From contig JADANN010000070.1 in the NCBI GenBank assembly GCA_018806985.1, positions 186,001 through 250,000 of the forward strand: a stretch of 64,000 nucleotides of DNA. The letters run 5' to 3'. The notes below the pieces were generated by a model. The model saw nothing but the letters and a program-made list of their open reading frames with translations, was not told where the DNA came from and searched no databases. The stretch comes from Angiostrongylus vasorum. Lineage: Eukaryota > Nematoda > Chromadorea > Rhabditida > Metastrongylidae. Of the stretch, positions 37,501-48,400 are shown piece after piece. The position numbers and the translations under genes are program-made. How positions within the stretch are numbered: the first letter of the stretch is position 1; every line of letters begins with the position of its first letter.

Positions 37501-40125
37501 GTTAGTTCGCGGTTGACTGCAGCTCGTGCGATTCCACGCTGGCGTATCAGCTCGAATGTTTCTAGAGACAGACGTCTCTTGGTGAGTTTCGAACTCTGAG
37601 CTTTCATACCGCTAACGTGAAGATGTTGAATGAGCCGATCGTATTCCTCGTCGATGTTGTCGACAACAGCATCTTTCCAACAGCCGACTAATTAATTGAA
37701 TAAGTCCCAATTTGCGGTGGTTCTAGGACTTCGGTTTTTGAATTTAGCCGCTTTTTTCTCCTTTCCGCTTGAAATAGAATCTTGCACGATGGAGACGATG
37801 GTCTGATCCCGTGTAGAGTTTTGGTACAACAGCGGCATCGGCTAGGCAAAACCTTCTATTTACTATAATGTGGTCTATTTGTTATGATACTCTCCATTGG
37901 GAGACTCCCACGTCCAGCGTCGAGGGTGGGGCTTTTGGAATTGTGAGTTACCATGGATGGTCTTGATCATGATAAACTTAGGTAGCCGCTCACCCTGTTC
38001 GTTCCATTCTAATCCGTGGGTCCCAATGTGACGTTCTTCAGACGTTCTTCTTGGTCCAGTCTTGGCGTTGAAATCTTCAATGATGACCTTGAAGAATGTA
38101 TATTCTTCTGTGTAGAACTTCTCCAAGTCCATATAGAACGCTTCGGCTTCTTCTTCGTCAGTCTGATGTCGACGCGTAGACGACGAAGATTGACATAACC
38201 GGTATTGGTGCACATCTTTTTAGTCGTAAACGTCCGACTCGGGTTGTAAGCTGTTCGGATGAATCGATGTTAATGGAGAAACTCGTGTTGACGAGAACGC
38301 CGACTCCGCCGACTCTTCTATTGTCGCATGTTCCGAGGAACAGTTCTTTTCCGGTGTCGTAGACGGCGTTGAAAGCGGGCGTCTTCTCGTCTCGGCCTGG
38401 GCGATGGCGTCGTACCTTATCCTTCTTGCTTGCATGAGCAAGTCCTTCTATCGAGGACTCGGATGCAAGCGTGCGTGCATTGTAGGTACAGATCGTCACC
38501 ATAGTTTTTTGAGATCCAGGCAGCTTCCATTGGCCCTGAGATTTTAGCAGCCTCTCCGTACTCCTCCTACCCAACGCTGCGAACCTGGAGGCTCTTTCGG
38601 GGTCAGGGGGAATGAGGCCCGTTTTTTTCTTGCTGTATTTAGCACTTTGATACCCACGTATAGCTTGCTGGGCTCTGAACGTGGAGGCTGAGTATACTCA
38701 CGGGCAGCTTGCCAGGCTCTCCGAGGGTGGACATGGAGCTTATTTGTTGGAGGCGACTCCTACCTGCCTCCCGTGTACTTCCCTGTCACTTGATTGCAGG
38801 CTTTTGGCCGAATTGACTCGTAGAATACAATCCGCATAAACGAGAAGGCACCGTCACATGCATGCATGGATACGTCTAGCAAATACAGAAAGTATGTGCC
38901 AAATCGGCACAACAGAAACAGAGAGTCCATCCCCTTAATCCACCTGCGTCTCAAGGAAGCAAATGTCGATTTTGGCCCGCGATTAACCACCCTCATCCGC
39001 CACCTGGGGTCGCGCCACGTATCCTCGCGGCTAACCGGCTCGAGATCCCTCATATGTGGGGGATCCGTGGGAATAATATTCTGTGGAATTTTCTAATTCT
39101 TGTCCTACAGAGTGTACATAATACAGATTGTGAAATGAACATTATGTGTCTGAGAATTGGGAATTCTATGTAAAATTGCTGGTTATAAGTATAAACTGGT
39201 AGCGTAATTTGTATGTAAGGATTGATGATCGTATCGTATATAATTTGTATGTATTTATGAATTTTAAGCTGGTGATGTTTCTGAGCCGAAGATTTGCAGC
39301 ACCAGTAGGAAGTTATGGTAAAAAAGACTTACTAGCTGTTTCTAAAGGCACACTGTGTTGCAGCAGATAAGGCATAGATTGCAAGCAGCACATTTTTGTG
39401 AGAATTTTTCCCTGTGGTTAATCTTGTTACCATAACGAAAAGATGCTCCTAAATGTTGAAATTCACTGTTGAAATAGAGATATTCCTGCCATCTTTTCAT
39501 CAGCGATAGTCTATTGTGGTGCGTGCACTGTTCGGCAGTAATAAGCCCTATCCGTAAAAGAACTCTTCCGAGAAAAGATCTTTTGTAGATTGTTAACCCT
39601 TACTAGCTCACTTTCGCAGCTACTTTCGCGTGGTAAGCGTATTGGACCGCATATCATTAGAGTGCAATCGAGCAACCGACATGCGCATTGAAATCAAGGT
39701 TTACTCTCCAAAACGTACAACAGCGTAGAGAGCAAGTCAATACGCACGCTCTGGAAAGGGCGAACTATAAAGAAAGTAAGTGTAAAGGACAGCGTTTTAA
39801 ATAATATGCCTGTTATAACATCTGTGTGGTACGTAATATCGACTAGGTACATAAAGTGCAATGAAAAATCTGTGTGTAGCGAAATAGACTGTCGAAAAGT
39901 AAATGCTTTGGATGCAGTGCGCATCACTTGCCATGCTTCCCATGCGTGCATGGTACATAATGTGTATGGTGGCGTTATGTTTTAAGTTAATGGTTTTTCT
40001 GAGATGCACTGTTTTTTTAGTCAGTGTTCGAGAAGAATAAACCGCAGTTCCGTGCTATTGTATGGAAGCTCTGCGAGCTGGATCCTCTCAAGAGGGAGTG
40101 GCACTTGAGGCCGGAATACTGGTGA
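22512..40125 (+). CDS. csb-1: CSB/ERCC6-type SNF2 ATPase (transcription-coupled repair)
   Basis: Twenty-one exons: 22512-22560, 22654-22800, 22887-22964, 23881-23986, 24080-24175, 24784-24879, 25636-25732, 25972-26027, 26146-26352, 28109-28233, 28413-28645, 29246-29327, 29704-29875, 30522-30850, 30922-31061, 31121-31318, 31407-31547, 32183-32557, 32987-33161, 33238-33345, 40021-40125. They give about 1037 aa. CSB is the ATP-driven remodeler that recognises RNA polymerase II stalled at DNA damage in the nucleus. Seen here: an N-terminal LGVDLF motif, an acidic linker, Walker A DEMGLGKT (25.7 kb), DEGH box (28.2 kb), SGTPLQN (28.46 kb), [43 protein letters not shown] and [11 protein letters not shown], which is diagnostic of CSB rather than other SNF2 proteins. 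The C-terminus ([12 protein letters not shown] to RPEYW) matches the CSB end. Phases agree at every junction except 28233/28412, where one G is surplus. Intron 30851-30921 starts with GC. The first three exons are the least certain. It starts 499 bp after the AGPAT stop. Confidence 0.93.
23345..23700 (+). repeat. 390-bp dispersed repeat in CSB intron 3
   Basis: A sense-strand copy from 'tccaacgatttacccctcat' to 'caagtattgaagtaagtaag', between the exons at 22964 and 23881. Confidence 0.85.
24286..24680 (+). repeat. 390-bp dispersed repeat in CSB intron 5
   Basis: A full-length sense-strand copy that begins 'ttccaacggtttaccgcctc' and ends 'caagtatccaactaagtaa'. It occupies most of the intron between 24175 and 24784. 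Confidence 0.9.
25238..25503 (+). mobile_element. tRNA-derived SINE in CSB intron 6
   Basis: A near-complete sense copy with the head TTGGCGCTGTGGTCGGAGGC, B box AGATCGATCCC and full body to 'gaggtttatcctttatcc'. It lies between the exons at 24879 and 25636. Confidence 0.9.
26779..27058 (+). mobile_element. tRNA-derived SINE in CSB intron 9
   Basis: A complete sense copy with A box GTGGCACAGTGGTCAGAGG, B box GGATCGATCCC and body to 'agctctatccttttatcc'. It lies in the 1.76-kb intron between 26352 and 28109. Confidence 0.9.
27838..28040 (-). mobile_element. MITE-like element in CSB intron 9
   Basis: This starts with the terminal motif 'caatgatgctgagatattt', runs through 'aaactccagg' and 'gccatgtgggtccttcg', and ends near 'caaccgtcaacgggattg'. 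Its order is the reverse of the element at 50018-50220. It ends about 70 bp before the exon at 28109. Confidence 0.7.
28693..29040 (+). repeat. 390-bp dispersed repeat in CSB intron 11
   Basis: A sense copy starting 'ttcaacggttcaccgcctca' and ending near 'ggaactccaaaaag'. It lacks the family's last 60 bases or so, and lies between the exons at 28645 and 29246. Confidence 0.85.
29995..30388 (+). repeat. 390-bp dispersed repeat in CSB intron 13
   Basis: A full-length sense copy from 'cccaatggtttaccgcctca' to 'gacgggccatccaagtgtcc', between the exons at 29875 and 30522. Confidence 0.9.
33346..35635 (+). other. first part of CSB intron 20
   Basis: The intron starts with GTTCGT at 33346 and runs to the acceptor 'ctgtttttttag' at 40020, a length of 6675 bp. 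This part holds a MITE-like fragment at 33860-34086 and otherwise AT-rich DNA without a gene. Confidence 0.8.
33860..34086 (+). mobile_element. MITE-like element in CSB intron 20
   Basis: Same orientation as 50018-50220. It contains 'gattgctgatggcactgatc', 'caccgcagacatctgcggtc' and the 3' terminus 'gcaaatatctcagcattatt'. On the left it carries the extended block also found at 2690-2775 (reverse). Confidence 0.65.
35640..39053 (-). mobile_element. RTE-type non-LTR retrotransposon, copy B (pseudogene)
   Basis: About 3.4 kb, antisense within CSB intron 20. Going 5' to 3' on the minus strand: a leader shared with copy A, an apurinic endonuclease-like domain ([15 protein letters not shown] near 38490, then [15 protein letters not shown] in another frame, [23 protein letters not shown]), a linker, and reverse transcriptase ([20 protein letters not shown] near 37190, LHWKTSK-type block, ADD catalytic motif in [10 protein letters not shown] near 36480). 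The element ends in short imperfect TGAC-rich repeats at about 35640. RTE elements encode one endonuclease-RT polyprotein and insert by target-primed reverse transcription. Here the frame shifts many times (at least between 38500 and 38440, and again in the RT), so it cannot be active. It is much more complete than copy A. Confidence 0.9.
39060..40020 (+). other. end of CSB intron 20
   Basis: AT-rich intron sequence up to the acceptor at 40020. No exon with matching phase 0 was seen between the LINE and 40021. Confidence 0.7.
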
Positions 40126-41058
40126 GAATCACAATCGCTTTAGAATATGTGCGTTTAGTGTGAAATTTTACTCAGTACTTTTCCTTGGTTTTATCTACAA
40201 TTTGTGCTGTTTATGCTTCTGCATGAGATCTTCGTTATATTAGGTGTTCGGGTTTCTCCATATTACTTTATTCATCATTTTGGGTTATATTTATCTTTTT
40301 CGTGTACAAAAATGTGTTTACATAGAAGCAATGGTATCATGCAGATATTGCTGTGTATATATAAATATGAAATGAATAGAGGATTGTTTGTTTTAAGCCT
40401 CGATGCTGCGTGTAAGATTTACGTGGTCTCTGCTTTTTTTTCTTGATAATTTATGTTGTAGAATCTGATGATACGATCAAATCGATTTCCACCGTTCTAT
40501 GTTCTTAGTACATCATTCACCAATGCATTATGTGGCCTCTCTGTCCTGCATTTAACCATTCTACTTGATTACATACCACACTAGTTCTCTAATGTGTCCT
40601 TTAAGATTTGAATGCCGTAGGTTCACAATTTATTAACTGCCACAAATACGATTAACGACTCAGTAAAGATTTCGAAGGTTGCTGAATTTTTTATGCTGAA
40701 TGAAGTTCCGCTTTACATCGATCTTGCATCAGCTATTATTTTTAAGTCGCTTTTTTCTGTTGAGATTGTCGTAGTTCCTCCATGACAGTTTGAGCGCTCA
40801 TTGGAAGTGGTGGCACCAGTGACATACCTCCTATATTGCCTGTAGAAATGTGAGGTAACGTTGACGAAGCAGTTAGACGAGTCAGCTTTCTGTAATTATA
40901 GATGAGACCAGACGAGTCCTACGTGCGATTCACAATGATTGTGGTTGTTTCATGTAATTGAGTGTGCTGAATGCTTCCTAATTTTTGCGTGGTGATGATA
41001 GTGGTTGGCGGTCTAGGCTATTTACCGCCGTATAAGTCCGTATACTTCATTATTTAAG

Positions 41059-42090
41059 GTATCTGTCGCTTCATTGAGGGAAAGTTCAGTTATACATTTT
41101 CGTGTCAAAGTTATGGGTTAAGACATTTAATAAAGCCGCTACACGATGGACAATTTTTATGGAGAAGTGTGTTGTTTACTCCTATTATTTTAAAATATCC
41201 ATGCATGTAAAGGAACCAGTTCTTCCGGTGTTATAGTCGAATATGGAGAAACACAAAAATGTTACGGAAGAGGAAACGCGCTGAAAGTTCTTGCTTGGGA
41301 TAAGTTTCTGGGGGAAGGTTCTGGATCTGGTGAGTCCACATGCTTGCTTTGAGAGAAGCATTTAATGTAAATATTCGTATGTCAGTCCAGGTATTTACAT
41401 GCTTTTTTCTCTGAATCGAAAACATTTATTTCCCCGTTTTCTTTATTGTGACTCGAATCGAAGCAGTTTATTACGGATGGAGTAATTTTGGGAAATTGCA
41501 ATTTACGATCCCTATACTTGTGTTGGATAGAAGACATGGGAAGAAATTAGAGAAAGAAATGTGCTTTGATTTCGATGGCTTCTACAGTACCAGTTTAACA
41601 ATGTATTCCATCGATCTGTCGTTGAGTGGTAACTTAAGACGACCAGGAAGATATGTGTGTGTCATTACTGTTTGACTTTATTCATACAAATATTATATTT
41701 CCCTGCCCCCTTAGAATTTCCAACAATTTATTAATAATTTATTACGCATGTATAGCGGTATTTGTATGTCGAAATGTATTGTTCATTGAGATGGGATGGG
41801 GTCAACAGTTTCTCCTAAGCTAAGAAAAAATTCGACATTTCCAGTCATTATTGAAGGTCAGCATGATTCTTCGTAAGGATGGGTCATTCAGATATTTATG
41901 AATTATTTGTAATTATCTCAGCTTTACTCACCTTTTTTTCCACTTTCTTGTCGTCCTTTTCTTTTTTAGCTGTTTTGATGGAGGTGTTCTGAAATTAAAT
42001 GTTATTACTTACGAAGATTCAGAAAGCGTTGGCAAGTATCAAAATCACCTCAGTGAGAGGAATGTTGATGAGGCGCGGTCGAGGTTGTAA
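41059..42090 (+). CDS. unidentified split gene, possibly TMEM231-like (5' end missing)
   Basis: Four exons, 41059-41116, 41213-41329, 41467-41656 and 41970-42090, join with matching phases into 162 codons ending TAA. Donors are GTTAAG, GTGAGT and GTGTGT. The acceptors of exons 2 and 3 lack the usual pyrimidine run, so their exact ends are uncertain. There is no in-frame ATG in exon 1, so at least one upstream exon is missing. Peptide blocks include LRESSVIHFRVKVMG, GETQKCYGRGNALKVLAWDKF, SLSGNLRRPGRYVCFDGG and NVITYEDSESVGKYQ. By eye, the order of a 'G-LR ... C-GG ... Y...ERNV' pattern resembles TMEM231, a ciliary transition-zone membrane protein. A block just downstream in another frame (42072-42129, VEVVMVEDPETCWLSCDQ) would continue that match. 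The C-terminal membrane helix was not found. The identification is weak. Confidence 0.4.
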
Positions 42091-42129
42091 TGGTGGAAGA
42101 TCCGGAAACGTGCTGGTTATCCTGCGATC

Positions 42130-43925
42130 AATTAGAATTCTGAATACAGGAATACTCTCAGGTAATGTGTTCACAAAATATGAATAAATCGAAAAATGTT
42201 TTGTACAGAAGATGTATTCTGATTTACTTTTATTTCACGGTTTCGCATTTGATTGGATAGTAAGCGTGTTAGTTATCTATAACATTTGTTGTTACTTCAC
42301 TTTAAAGAGATGGTCAGATTTTCTTTGTATGAAGTAATAATGTATTAAAAAGTATGAGGCCATAGTCTGTTACAATAATCTATAGCATTGTAACTCTAGG
42401 GCTATAGTAGTTTTCGAATTCTACGACTTATCGGTTGAATGGAATCCACCTGGAGACCTGGCCGGCTTGTGGAGGAGGTGCCGGAGGGCTGATGTTGGCT
42501 GAAAGTAGATTAACTATTGGGATTTTGTTCATTTTTACGAATTATTCCTCGCAAAAATTGATGACTTTTGAGATTGCTGCGGCTTCTTTGCTCTAATCTG
42601 GAATGCTAACGAGTAAAGACCATAACACTGTAAATTCACCCAATTTTCGTTTGTTAAGTGAATCTCCGTTAATTCAAAGTGATGTCCTCTAATAAAGATG
42701 TAGATGATTCTGACCAAATGTGCTGTTGAACATTTACGCCTTTAATTTCGTTGTCTAGCAATTATCGTCCATGGAGGAGGTAGTTGGGCTCGTATGTAGT
42801 TTCGCCACTGGCTTAAGGTTGTGCTATGCTCTGTGTTTACCAAGGTGTTGGGTTGAGCTTGGTTTCCTCTAGAATCCCAAAGAGGAATGCTAATGGGTTG
42901 CCAGATCTTCTTCATAGGCGTTCGATGGCTGTTTTGAGTCAGAGGACTTTAGCCTCCTTGCGACGAGAATTCTTCAACGACGGCAGCAATTCTTAAGCCA
43001 CATGAGTATTACGATCATTGATGCAGTACGATATTACAGGCCGAACCAGGGATTTTTACAAAAAACTGAAGAAGAAGGAAAGCAAACCAGAAAGATTAGT
43101 AAGGGAAGGCTGTATGTCAAGCGATATGCTCGGCAGCTTCGTTGCCAAAGGATGGAGATAACCGGTAAATATAGGATGTCATGATGTTTTAAAGAAATCT
43201 AGTTTTTTTTTCTTCATAAGAATTTACGCAACGTGTCTCTACGAATATCTCATCTAAACAAAAAAAGTAAACATTCAAGGCACTTCCTCTCTGTAGGGCA
43301 AACCAAGCTTAAAACATTTGCGAAAGTCCGATTTTTAAAGCATTTCGCGCCATAGAGGATATTATGTCGAAGTGAGGCACATTCGTATAGGCTTACAATA
43401 GGTTACATTTGACGCACATCGTTCTTAATGGGGCAGTTCTTGCTTGGTCTTTTACTACTGGATCGAGATTATCTGTAATTATGTACTGTTTTCGATGCGT
43501 GCGCGTCCGAAGTCAACTCAGTTCTCCAACTTGGACCAGTTCATTGACCTTTTTAAATTGAAGAAAGCACAACGTGCTTCTATAAATCGTTCCTAACAAG
43601 ACACAAGGCACTTTTTTTTTGCTACTATGGCTTTCAAATTTTCTGGAGCCTATGAACCTTCCTTTTTGCTTTTCTCTTTGTCGTTGAGAGGGCACAGAAC
43701 CGAGTGACTAACTGCGATTTCGTCTCTAACTACGCATTGCTGTCCCTGTGAACCTTTATGCACATGGCTTTCTTTTGGACTGCAGATCTTTGAATTATTT
43801 TTTAACGGTGATTTTCCTTTAGGACTGTGGCTTAAGAAATTACATAAACAATATTTTGACCACATGTAGTGTTGTTTCTAGAGGCTACATGCGATGCACA
43901 TTATTGTTGCTTCGATCTTGCACTC
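42130..43925. other. intergenic, no gene assigned
   Basis: One open segment at about 43050-43165 (contains KTEEEGKQTRKISKGRL) follows an 'atattacag' acceptor and precedes a GTAAAT donor. It could be an exon but is isolated. Nothing else was recognised. Confidence 0.35.
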
Positions 43926-43929
43926 TTGG

Positions 43930-44160
43930 CTAACCATCCGCTTCTCCCTCCTCTCCCAACACACCTGGGTCGGAAAACTTTTACGAGACTTGTCTGGTAG
44001 CATGAAAACACTGAATTAATGCACCGGTAGAGCACTGCAAGTCGTTTTAAAGATGGGATATGTTCTATATTTACGTCTATGGTGCCTAATGGATTAAAAT
44101 GAACAGAACGTCTTTAAAGAATGGATCAATGCCAAAGGCTTTATCTTTTAATGATATCCT
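43930..44160 (+). mobile_element. tRNA-derived SINE, highly decayed
   Basis: Body phrases of the SINE remain ('gagacttgtctgg', 'gcaccggtagagca', 'aaaggctttatctttta') in the family's order. The head is not recognisable. Confidence 0.5.
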
Positions 44161-44605
44161 AGAAGAGTTCTCTTTTAACTCTTAATTCGATGAAATAGAA
44201 TCTTTTAGATAGGTTATGATAAGCGCAGACCTTAGATACGAATAGATATGTTTTGTAATAGGCTTCTTAAGTTTTTAAGTATTTCTAGACATCAAAACAC
44301 TATCAGCACTTGCCGATAATATCTGTGCTTTCACCATTATGCTAAGCGACGACGTCATAGTGGAGTAGAATTGTGTGGATATACACCGTGTCTTTTCTAC
44401 TGTCAATTGCCATGAAAATTATCATGTATATCTTATATACCTTTCGAATGAGATATCGGTCTTACATTTTCAGTTCTTGTAGACTCTTCGTTTTTCAGTT
44501 GGTGGTTCATATTTCTAATTACCTGAATTGAAATTTGTAATATTTCGAGTAAAAATATTATACAGTAAGTGATTGAAATGAAATATCACCAATCCAGAAT
44601 ATCAC

Positions 44606-44801
44606 AAATTGTGCGCGCGCGCGTGTGTGTGTGCATATGTGTATGTCTATGTCTGTATGTGTCTGCGTTTGTGTATGTGTATGTGCGTGTATGTGCATGT
44701 TTAAGTGCATACATGTATGCGTATGTGCATGTATGTGTGTTTGTCTACGTAATTATATGTATGTATATATATATATATATATATATACATATATATATAG
44801 T

Positions 44802-44802
<1 letters not shown>
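44606..44802. repeat. (TG)n/(TATG)n then (TA)n microsatellite
   Basis: A TG-rich simple repeat interspersed with TATG units passes into a TA run that ends at the 5' end of the SINE copy at 44802. The long open frames here are low-complexity artefacts. Confidence 0.95.
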
Positions 44803-45184
<382 letters not shown>

Positions 45185-45460
45185 GTGAATGCTATACAAG
45201 GATGATGCAAGGAAGGATTTACTTTATCGCACCTGCCGTTTTAAGAGAAATGAGAACAAGCCTATTTCCTTGCTCGAATTTGTGTGATTTCCACCACGTT
45301 TCCATCTCCCTAACGGTTCTGGAAAGTTTTAAAAAGATACTTGTTCATTGTTATATATAGTTAAACCTCCAAACTCATCATCATCAACAAAAGAAGGAAA
45401 AAATGGTTCTTAAATGTGTCCAAATTTATTGTTTATATCAAGTTTTTAGTCTTCGAATCT

Positions 45461-48400
45461 TTATTTGCAAGTTACTGTTGTGGTTCTCATGGTGTGGGTC
45501 TTTACTTCGGTGCCTAGAATAGTCTTGTTCGCATATCGTCCGATTCTGACCGGTTCACGTGTGGACTTGTTTACAACTTCAAGATCTGTAAACTTCTGTC
45601 CTCGTTGGTATGGCGAATGCTGGTCCAGCATGATTTTTCCTAGAGACCTGAGACAACCGTGCTAGGGCATTCTCGTTTCTTCACCACGAGTAGTTGCATG
45701 TCCTTATTGGATCGAAGAAACGTTTGCTACTTTGCTTCTAGGATTCTTCCACGACGACAGTAAATTCTGTGATTAATTGACCGACCGCCCGTCCGAAGAA
45801 GATGTATGATTGGAAGCCCGGTTTATGCCTTTGTTGTATTGTAATTGACTAAGCATAGTGTTTAATGTGAATGTTAAACCCGCACTTTGAATGTCGTGCT
45901 ACCTCTGTAGAGTGGTTTGCGCATTATAACAGTAACGTACCAGTCTCGGAAGGATGTTTTTTGAAATTAGGGATCTTCTTCACAAAATCCAGAAAGTGTC
46001 ATATCTTGGCGTAGTCCTATACGGCAGTTGCATTTTCCTAGATCGCAGTACTGAGCGGATTCAGGGCAATCATCGTCGGTGTCGCAGACGGAAATGAAAA
46101 TATTCGTGGGAAATGAAAGTCAACTAAGCAAACTTAAACAACAATGGAAAGAAGAGCAAGTAGGGAAATTTTAAAAGACTTACTAAGTGATTGCCATAAA
46201 CACTGACAATCCTGACAGCCATTTTCGTTGATATATATAAAGCAATTTTTTTGCGCATACTCGTGGTTCGGGACATCCTAGAAGTACTGGAACATTTGTG
46301 TATTGAATAAATATGAAAGGAAATGTAATCAGAACCATAGCAGTTTTTCAGTGCCTAAATAGGACGCTTCATAACGTGAACTTCATGCGTTTATAGGAGA
46401 TACATACTCATCAATGTGTACACATTGGATTGCGGCCCATCATGTTACTAAATATATATGAAGCATAGGTGTTCTACTTCGCAGAAGTTGCTTATTGTAT
46501 CGATGGGCTAACGAGAGCCAGTTACAATTATGAAGGCGTCGACACCGTGTAGCAGTCGGTATTGTGTTTGCTAGCACCGAGTTAACGGAGCAGAGTAGTG
46601 CCGATGGTAATAACAGAATTCGATTTACAAAGGTGCTAATGTTACTGTTTACTAAAATATCTTCTCATCAGTGGACAGTCCTACATCGTAGGAAGAAAAC
46701 TTGTAAACACTCTATTCGAATCATCGCGGCTTTGAAAAACAGGAAAGCAGCGAAACATTAACCACCATGAAACTTTTCTACTAATACGGTGTAAGCTTTT
46801 CAACGCAATAAATTATTGACCGTTTATACCGAGGTTAAGTGAAAGTCGGTCTACAAAAACTGGTACCTTCAACAACTCCTTGTCGTGATGCTATGCGTTC
46901 GGGTAGTTGATGGGCAATCTCGGTGGTGGTTATGTTGTTATCCGTGCTTTTCCCGTTGTCTTCCTCGGTAATGTTTGAAATGGAAATATTTCTTCCCTCT
47001 GCAAGAGTTTTCACTCCGCGAGAGTTGAACGTTTTTTACTCGAAGTTTTATTTCCTCTATAATTGAGGCAAAATCTAGTTATTGACGTTATGTCATAGGA
47101 TTGGAGCCATTAACATCGTTTAGAAGATCTTCTATGCCTTGAGTTGCAGCTTTAATATATTGTTTAGGTTAGCAGCAGATTATAAAAAACTTTACAAAAC
47201 TCGTTACTACGTCTAAATGTGTTCATTTATTTTTCTTTTGTCCGTTATAAGGCTTCTTTCCACAACGTCTTCGCATGGAGGGTTTTCAGTGTTCTTGATG
47301 TCGCGTAAGTTTAATCGTGGAACTATATTTCCGAGATATTTAATCGTGTGTGGCGTTATTATGGTCGTTTCATCGAGGGTCTCGGGAAACAGTGCCGGTT
47401 AAATTGGTTCAGTTAGTGGGATTATTGGTATTAACTATACACAACTTTAATTAATAAATGTACCATACCTTCAAATCCTGAACCCTCCGCTTCACTGGGC
47501 AATAACTGGATACCTTTATAGACGTTACGATTAGCATCCATCTCCCCAGATGTCTTCAGTACAAGATACCCATTTTTCTGAGAAAAATAGCTATATTCCT
47601 CACTGTAATTCTTTGCATGAATCAAACTCACCTCAGTAAATAGAGGCTCTACAGCCCCATCTACCACTCCTAATTTCTTATATGAAGCAGCTACCGCTGA
47701 CTTATTCACTGAAGTAACTGTAAAGTAAAACGTGTTATGCTATTTTATTTCCCTGAATGAGGTTAAGATTGGTGTTTGATCTTGTTCATCGGAATTATGG
47801 CTGGAAAAAATGGGATCCTTTGCAGTTTTATTTGTTTTTTTTTGGGTTATGGAAAAGACAAACCCTTGCTTGTGGATTTCGTTTTACTAACATCAATGCG
47901 CTGTTGTCCTGGTTGGTATGGTTCGTAGCCAGGTTGTTTTGCTTCAACATGTCCTATATGGTAATAAATTTATTCGGAAAGAAATAATCGTTTTTTGCTC
48001 ATTGCTCATCGGAATAGTACATTTCTGGGTTTTCGGTACATTGCACATACATTAAAATTAGTATTAGAAACATTTGCAACGTTTCTGCGTGCAAAATATA
48101 GATATACATATAAATATGGGTACCTCACTTAACTGTTCCGTATGTTTTCGAAGACATGAAAGTCCAAACGGCCTTAGCGGTGCTTAGTTCTTGGTGTTAC
48201 TATTCTCTTCAATTCACTTAACCATGGAAAGTGATAATATCGCGGCCATAAACAGATCCTTAACCCCAAAAACCCGGCCACTATGAGGTGTTTTAGAGCT
48301 GAACACTATTTCCGAACATCCACCAAATAAACAGCTTCAGATGTATATCCTGACTTTTATTTTTTGCCTACTCTTTCTTCATGGTAGGATACTACGTGAT

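Noticed and set aside
36019..38198. Plus-strand ORFs of 60-90 aa
   Set aside because: They are antisense to the minus-strand LINE and have no motif of their own.
41059..42090. B9-domain protein (B9D1/B9D2/MKS1) as identity
   Set aside because: The end of the peptide vaguely matches, but the order of preceding blocks does not fit. TMEM231 fits better, though still weakly.
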